Shown here one piece after another: positions 59,427 through 64,000 of a DNA stretch of 64,000 nt. Made by a program: the position numbers and the translations under genes. Within the stretch, counting starts at the first letter, position 1. Every line of letters starts with the position of its first letter. Under the pieces are notes generated by a model that ran no database searches, had not been told where the DNA came from, and saw only the letters and a program-made list of their open reading frames with translations. This stretch comes from Prorocentrum cordatum. Its lineage: Eukaryota; Sar; Dinophyceae; Prorocentrales; Prorocentraceae. The stretch is taken from assembly GCA_963575745.1 (NCBI GenBank), contig CAUYUJ010017821.1, positions 1 through 64,000 on the forward strand, read 5' to 3'.

Positions 59427-62400
59427 ATGCTGATCCTGAACTTCGGCCTCGCGCGTGCCGTTCAGGGCTCAACTCCAGACGGCACTGCAGGAGGGCCGAT
59501 TGGAAGCCAAACTACTGACGGCCATGGTGCAACAGTTTTTCTTCCACATCTGCCCCGTGTCCCTGATGACGCTCCCGCTGCCCGAGGGATGGCAACGACT
59601 GCGCCTCAGGTTTATGAAGGTATATTGGGAGCTCCTCCACATAAGGTACCACGGCTACTACCTGAACACGTTCACTCTCCTGATGGTCAACTGGTTGATG
59701 GCTCGTCTGGCACAGCCACTGCCTCAGCCTCCTTGCCTTATGGGGCTCCTGTAGCTCCTCAGGTGGATGTCGACATGCCCCGCTTGCAACGTCCTGAACG
59801 TTCACGCAGCCCGCGTCTTCATCCTGCTCAACAGCCTGGTGTTCAACAGCCTGGTGTTCACCAGCCTGGTGTTCCACAGCATGGTGGTGAACACCACTCT
59901 GGCGACCGTGATAGTGGTAGCCCTGCTGTGGATGCTCCTGTTGTTGCTGAGGATCCAACGGTCGCAGCCGATGGCACCCCTGAGGTGCCACGGCGGGGTC
60001 AGCGCATGCCCTACCAACGCGACATCGTCACGGTCAACTCGAGCTCTCACGGCCCGCTTATGGGCTCCCTCTCGCACTTCCAGGGCGTCGCCGCCATGGG
60101 CCAAGAGACTCGGGTGATTGAAGGCCGACTTGGTGCTATTCAGCATCAGGCTTTGGACCTCGGCTGGCATGGGCTATGGGCCCCTGCGTTACCGACGATT
60201 GGCACATCCGACTCTGCCAACACGTCGGGCGCGTGCGTGCTCGTCCCCACCCACCTTGGGATCACTGCGCCGCCTGGGAAAGGCGGCCACATTCTCTACC
60301 CTGGTCGCGCGGTGGCTGCACATGTTCACTGGGGCGTACCTGGTGGGCTCATTCTCGTTAGCGTGTGCTTGGTTCAGGGCCTCGGCGTGGCTGATGAGAA
60401 CATCAAGATCCTGTGGGAGCTCGCCCAGCGGATCGCTGAGTGGAATGCCATGGGCATCGACTGGGTTCTGGGTGGTGACTGGAACTCTGGCATCGAAGCC
60501 GTCAATGTTCGGGGCTGGATCGAAGCGTTGGCAGGGATCTCATTGGCCCCTCCAACTCCGACGTGCTACACTGACAACGGCAACACCACCATCGACTACT
60601 TCATCTTGACCTCGAACCTGGTCTCCCGCATTCACGCCCAGGCGATGGTTCGATGGGATTGCAAGACCATTCCCAAGCCGCACTACCCTGTGCAGCTTAC
60701 CCTTCACGGGCATGATCGGCCTCGGTGGTGCTGGGTCCCCGATGAACCCCAACCGCTGCCGGCTGCACTTCAGGTGGGATGCGCTCGTTTTCCCTATCCC
60801 TGGTATCGTCTTCGTGCATTCTTCGACCATGCTGGACGAGTCCAAGAGGGGATGATGCACGATGGGAGATGTGGTCAGTCCACCTCCCCACCACAGTACT
60901 ACGCTGATCAGGCCTCCCGACGGACCTCCTCGGCTTCACCTCCGCCCCTGTCTCCTCTGCAGGTGCTACGGGACGTTGTCCTTCAAGGTATTGACTGTGA
61001 GTTGGCGGGCAGACACGACCTTACGCAGTCTGATGCCACTCCTTTTGTCGGACGCCACGGACCTCCACAGTTCAAATGGCGCACGATGAAGTGGAGGCCC
61101 CCACGCAAACGCCAACCATGGGATCAGCGTACCCACGACTGGGCCACCATCAAGCGCTGGGTCCAGCACCTGCGCTCGGAGCGGTCTCGACTTGATCGCT
61201 ATGCCCTGCGGCTCCAGGCGATGGAGGACTTGGGCATGGCGCAGGTTCCCCACTACCAGAAGGTGGCGCAGGTCAGGCTGCAGGTGGAGCAGTTCTGCCG
61301 TCAGATCCTTAAGCATGACACGATCATTGATCGACTTGACCCCAGCCAGCTGGCCTTCTTCCGCGAGGGCGTGGATGGCTTTGGCTCCGACCACTTCGAT
61401 GACATGGCGGACCCTATTGAGTCCCAGGCCATCCTGTTGCAGGCCCAGTCCCAGGCCCGCTGCGCCTGGCTCCAGTGGGCACGCGACGCCTTTCTTGGAG
61501 GAGCGAGCATGGCACACGCTACCTCCAAGGTACGGGCTGCCCAGGAGGTCTTAGAGCATCGTGATGACGTTCAGCCACATGTGCTTGCCAACCAGGTCCT
61601 CGACGGCTGGGTTGACATCTGGGAGCGACATGGGTCGATGGAGCTTCAAAAGCCCCACGACGCGGATACTTGGGATAGTCTGCCTCTCATTGGAGTGGAT
61701 GTGCTCTGTGCAGCTATCCGCTCGTTCTCATTGACATCGGCGGTGGGCCCTGGTCGATTGGCTCCACGACAATTTGATCAACTGAGCGATGCTGCGCTGC
61801 GGGCACTCGCGCGTATGTTCATGCGGTTCGAGGACTGCCCCCTTTGGCCTGATGATCGCATCCTCAGCGAGCTCGTCAGATTACCTAAGCCAGAGGGAGG
61901 GCACCGACTGATTGTGCTCAGCTCCACGGTCATACGGGTCTGGGCAAAGGCGCGGCAGCCCCTCTCAGCGGAGTGGCAGGCGAGGCATCCCTGCGAGGAA
62001 ATTTGGGGGACCAGAGGGGGCCAGACCTCTTCGGACTCTGCATTCTCCCACAACCTTGAGCAAGAGGTTGGAGACCTCCTCGACGAGCACACTGGGACCA
62101 TCCTGCTGGACATGAGCAAGTGCTTCGAGATGGTCAAGCACGACTCCCTTCTCTTGGAGGCGCGCGAGATGGGCTACCCTCTCCGCCTGGCCTGGATGCT
62201 GATCCAGCTGCACCGACAGCCACGGTGCATCAGGGCCTATGGGAGCTGGTCCCGACCTTACTCTGCCAGGCAGGGCATCATTGCAGGCTGTTCGCATGCC
62301 ACCTACCTGCTCTACCTCCTGATGTACCGTACCGTTAAGCGGGCTGCCGCGATTGGTCCAACCATGCGGCCCAGAGCCTTGGTGGACGATGTCGGCCTTC

Positions 62401-62642
62401 AGATGGTCAGCTCCGATCCAATGGACTTGCTCACCCTGGGCAGCGCTGCCTCCTCGTTTGCCGCTTGGGCGTTGGAACGTGGCCTCATTCTGAACACCAA
62501 GAAGTCGGCGGTGGTCGTGGGATCGGTTCGAACCCGACTCGAGCTGGACCGCCTCCTGCGGCGCAAGAGTGGGGGCGTACTGTGGGCACGATCCACGGAC
62601 GCAGTCAGGAGTTCCCCTCGTGCCAGCCATATGCGCACCTAG
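59427..62642 (+). CDS. LINE ORF2: endonuclease and reverse transcriptase
   Basis: The first ATG in frame after ORF1 is 59427. Endonuclease of the exonuclease-endonuclease-phosphatase fold, about 60150-60720: WVLGGDWNSGIE near 60465, TTIDYFILTSN and, last, KPHYPVQLTL carrying the catalytic His. Reverse transcriptase, about 61740-62430: LPKPEGGHRLIVL, motif A LLDMSKCFEMV (from about 62105), motif B ARQGIIAGCSHATYLL and motif C RALVDDVGLQ (about 62379). A four-fold 15-bp repeat (HQPGV type) lies near 59830. The polymerase motifs look intact. The frame ends early at 62642 because of a 1-base shift; the true continuation is in the next frame. Confidence 0.85.
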   Translation: MLILNFGLARAVQGSTPDGTAGGPIGSQTTDGHGATVFLPHLPRVPDDAPAARGMATTAPQVYEGILGAPPHKVPRLLPEHVHSPDGQLVDGSSGTATASASLPYGAPVAPQVDVDMPRLQRPERSRSPRLHPAQQPGVQQPGVHQPGVPQHGGEHHSGDRDSGSPAVDAPVVAEDPTVAADGTPEVPRRGQRMPYQRDIVTVNSSSHGPLMGSLSHFQGVAAMGQETRVIEGRLGAIQHQALDLGWHGLWAPALPTIGTSDSANTSGACVLVPTHLGITAPPGKGGHILYPGRAVAAHVHWGVPGGLILVSVCLVQGLGVADENIKILWELAQRIAEWNAMGIDWVLGGDWNSGIEAVNVRGWIEALAGISLAPPTPTCYTDNGNTTIDYFILTSNLVSRIHAQAMVRWDCKTIPKPHYPVQLTLHGHDRPRWCWVPDEPQPLPAALQVGCARFPYPWYRLRAFFDHAGRVQEGMMHDGRCGQSTSPPQYYADQASRRTSSASPPPLSPLQVLRDVVLQGIDCELAGRHDLTQSDATPFVGRHGPPQFKWRTMKWRPPRKRQPWDQRTHDWATIKRWVQHLRSERSRLDRYALRLQAMEDLGMAQVPHYQKVAQVRLQVEQFCRQILKHDTIIDRLDPSQLAFFREGVDGFGSDHFDDMADPIESQAILLQAQSQARCAWLQWARDAFLGGASMAHATSKVRAAQEVLEHRDDVQPHVLANQVLDGWVDIWERHGSMELQKPHDADTWDSLPLIGVDVLCAAIRSFSLTSAVGPGRLAPRQFDQLSDAALRALARMFMRFEDCPLWPDDRILSELVRLPKPEGGHRLIVLSSTVIRVWAKARQPLSAEWQARHPCEEIWGTRGGQTSSDSAFSHNLEQEVGDLLDEHTGTILLDMSKCFEMVKHDSLLLEAREMGYPLRLAWMLIQLHRQPRCIRAYGSWSRPYSARQGIIAGCSHATYLLYLLMYRTVKRAAAIGPTMRPRALVDDVGLQMVSSDPMDLLTLGSAASSFAAWALERGLILNTKKSAVVVGSVRTRLELDRLLRRKSGGVLWARSTDAVRSSPRASHMRT
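59830..59885. repeat. 15-bp coding minisatellite CAGCCTGGTGTTCAA
   Basis: Four units read as Q-P-G-V-Q/H/P inside LINE ORF2. Confidence 0.9.
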
Positions 62643-63616
62643 GGCATGAGCTGCATGGGCCCAAGGTTCGTCGTACTGTGGCCAAGGCGCGCATGGCCAA
62701 GCTACGTGGACGACGTCACCGTTTCCGTGTCCTACAACGTGCGGTGGGTAGGCGCACTACTGCTCTGTGGCGCACTGGTGCTATGCCTGCCTCGGCCCAC
62801 GGGGCTGGAGTTTCAGGGGTTACCGATGATTGCCTTCGCGAGATGCGTAGGTTCGCGGCTATTCTCAACGGAGCCCCTGGCACCTCCAACGTCGGCCTCA
62901 CCAGCTGCCTCATGACTCGCTGGGCTGAGCAGTGCGACCCTATCTTCGGTGCGACTGTCGACCTTGTGATGCGGTGCGCAGGCTGGGTTCGGGGTGCTCG
63001 TATCTCTCTGGGCCGACTCTGTCGTGCCTGGCAAGCGCTACAGCACCTCGGCCCCGCCAGATGGGATCAGGTGCGGGGCCCCCTCGGCGCTACTCTTCTT
63101 ACTCTACGGCGCATTGGATGGGACATGGTCTCTTCCCAGACTCTCCGCGATGATCTGGGACGCCACTACGATCTTCTTCATGTGCGCCCCGCCGACCTCA
63201 AGCCTCATCTGCTTGAAGTCATCCAGCGCTGGCAGCATGAACGGCTTCAGCGACGCTGGTACACCGGCACGGGTGCGCAGTTGTGGCACAGTGGCATGCG
63301 CTATGCCATCAAGGGCATCCGCCACCCTCGTCGGCTTGGAGCCCTACAGGCCCATTGGGCCGACCCAATACGTCGCGACATGAAGCTTAACCAGCCCATG
63401 AGGCCGTGTCGCGCGTGTGGCGCTCAGTTGGATAGGCACACGTGCTGGGGCCATGTCTTCTACGACTGTCCTGGCCTCTTGGCCGAATGCGATGGGGTGT
63501 CAGACACCGCCATGCCATCAGTGGACACAGCCATGCCGCGACACGGACAGACGCCATTGGCAGGCGATGGGACGTCACGTACCCACGCATTCAGGCAACA
63601 CCAGTCAGGTCTGTGA
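62600..63616 (+). CDS. LINE ORF2 continuation with Cys/His motif
   Basis: In the frame shifted from ORF2 the protein continues YAHLGHELHGPKVRRTVAKA, the block that follows the polymerase in this LINE group, then AHGAGVSGVTDDCLREMRRF. Near 63400 it has PCRACGAQLDRHTCWGHVF, a C-x2-C..H..C..H-type zinc motif. It ends at TGA 63614-63616. The switch from the ORF2 frame lies near 62590-62640. Confidence 0.7.
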   Translation, partial: RSQEFPSCQPYAHLGHELHGPKVRRTVAKARMAKLRGRRHRFRVLQRAVGRRTTALWRTGAMPASAHGAGVSGVTDDCLREMRRFAAILNGAPGTSNVGLTSCLMTRWAEQCDPIFGATVDLVMRCAGWVRGARISLGRLCRAWQALQHLGPARWDQVRGPLGATLLTLRRIGWDMVSSQTLRDDLGRHYDLLHVRPADLKPHLLEVIQRWQHERLQRRWYTGTGAQLWHSGMRYAIKGIRHPRRLGALQAHWADPIRRDMKLNQPMRPCRACGAQLDRHTCWGHVFYDCPGLLAECDGVSDTAMPSVDTAMPRHGQTPLAGDGTSRTHAFRQHQSGL

Positions 63617-64000
63617 TGAAGGAGTCCCTGAAGCTCCCCATCGTGCTGTTCACTCTCTGCCGGCTGGTGGTGGTACCAGCTCAGGCGCGGCGCGCAGTCC
63701 TGACGCCATGGAGGAGGAGTCGTTATTCCCTGCGGTTGGTGATGCACCCGATGACACCATGGATGACGAGCCCCCCCAGGAACCTGGCGACGATGTGAGC
63801 ATGCAGGATTTTGGGCTGGACTCTGCAACTGCGACTGGCACCCAGAGTGTCGGCGCCACGATTCGCTCGAAGGGCCATGCTTTTCTTGCCATCCCTCCGC
63901 GGTTGCTGGAGGCGCGTGAACATCTCCGCGCAGCAGGGCTGGGCAGTGGAACTCCCAACTACGAGCAGACGTACCTCGTTTACGGGGCACCCGAACCCCC
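63615..64000 (+). CDS. LINE ORF2 C-terminal part, truncated by the window end
   Basis: A third phase is open to the end of the window. It has an acidic linker (AMEEESLFPAVGDAPDDTMD) and then RSKGHAFLAIPPRLLEAREH and YEQTYLVYGAPEPP. The phase change from the previous frame lies between about 63500 and 63600. Confidence 0.5.

Larger units (their letters stand above)
58222..64000 (+). mobile_element. Long non-LTR retrotransposon (LINE), open at the window end
   Basis: ORF1 (zinc-ribbon and coiled coil) is followed by ORF2 with endonuclease, reverse transcriptase and a C-terminal Cys/His motif. This is the layout of an endonuclease-bearing LINE. Frameshifts near 58770, 62600 and 63500-63600 show that this copy is decayed. 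The 3' end lies beyond 64000. Confidence 0.85.

Overview
The window is nuclear DNA of a dinoflagellate. The deciding evidence is at 49553-49604: a complete 22-nt dinoflagellate spliced leader followed by two shortened leader copies, the mark of an mRNA that was trans-spliced, reverse-transcribed and put back into the genome more than once. High GC, very abundant simple repeats, Ty1/copia and LINE elements typical of these genomes and the lack of compact genes agree. The species cannot be named from sequence alone. No tRNA, rRNA or CRISPR locus was found.

Layout. 1-2.7 kb: GC-rich tandem arrays. 2.9-8.5 kb: an LTR/LINE-like scrap, a copy of a 'CCAAGA' repeat family, a proline-rich gene broken at two microsatellites (minus strand), and an ISXO2-like transposase gene (plus strand, 7047-8480). 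9.03-25.12 kb: a complete 16.1-kb Ty1/copia-type LTR retrotransposon on the minus strand, with 285-bp LTRs that differ at two sites, an initiator-Met-type primer binding site and a 4-bp target duplication. It lies inside an older related element whose pieces are at 8.75-9.03, 25.12-25.15 and 26.16-31.25 kb. The older element had already received a 1,008-bp CCAAGA-family insertion (25151-26158). 31-44.6 kb: repeat scraps, a possible decayed LINE, three different satellites built on TACTAGTA, and a 60-bp minisatellite. 44.9-47.3 kb: a CACTACT-type satellite holding a 0.3-kb island with inverted ends. 48.7-51.1 kb: a LINE RNase H remnant and the spliced-leader retrogene (49537-51070). 51.3-58.1 kb: microsatellites, minisatellites and repeat families. 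58.2-64.0 kb: a long LINE on the plus strand that runs off the window.

The most notable content is the polyprotein of the 16-kb element. Besides Gag, protease, integrase, reverse transcriptase and RNase H, it carries a Tpt1/KptA-type RNA 2'-phosphotransferase domain with its conserved residues, a RING-H2 domain, and a methyltransferase-like Rossmann region. Both the young and the old copy contain the Tpt1-like domain, so it belongs to the family and is not a chance capture. The same polyprotein is peppered with a 14-nt near-palindrome (GCGGGTGGCCCCGC and variants) read in frame as Ala-Gly-Pro-Pro-Ala.

The young copy is itself broken by two in-frame TGA codons and several frameshifts, so it is probably not autonomous. 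Most other long open frames in the window are by-products of stop-poor repeats. The convincing coding regions are the two copia copies, the LINE, the transposase and the retrogene.
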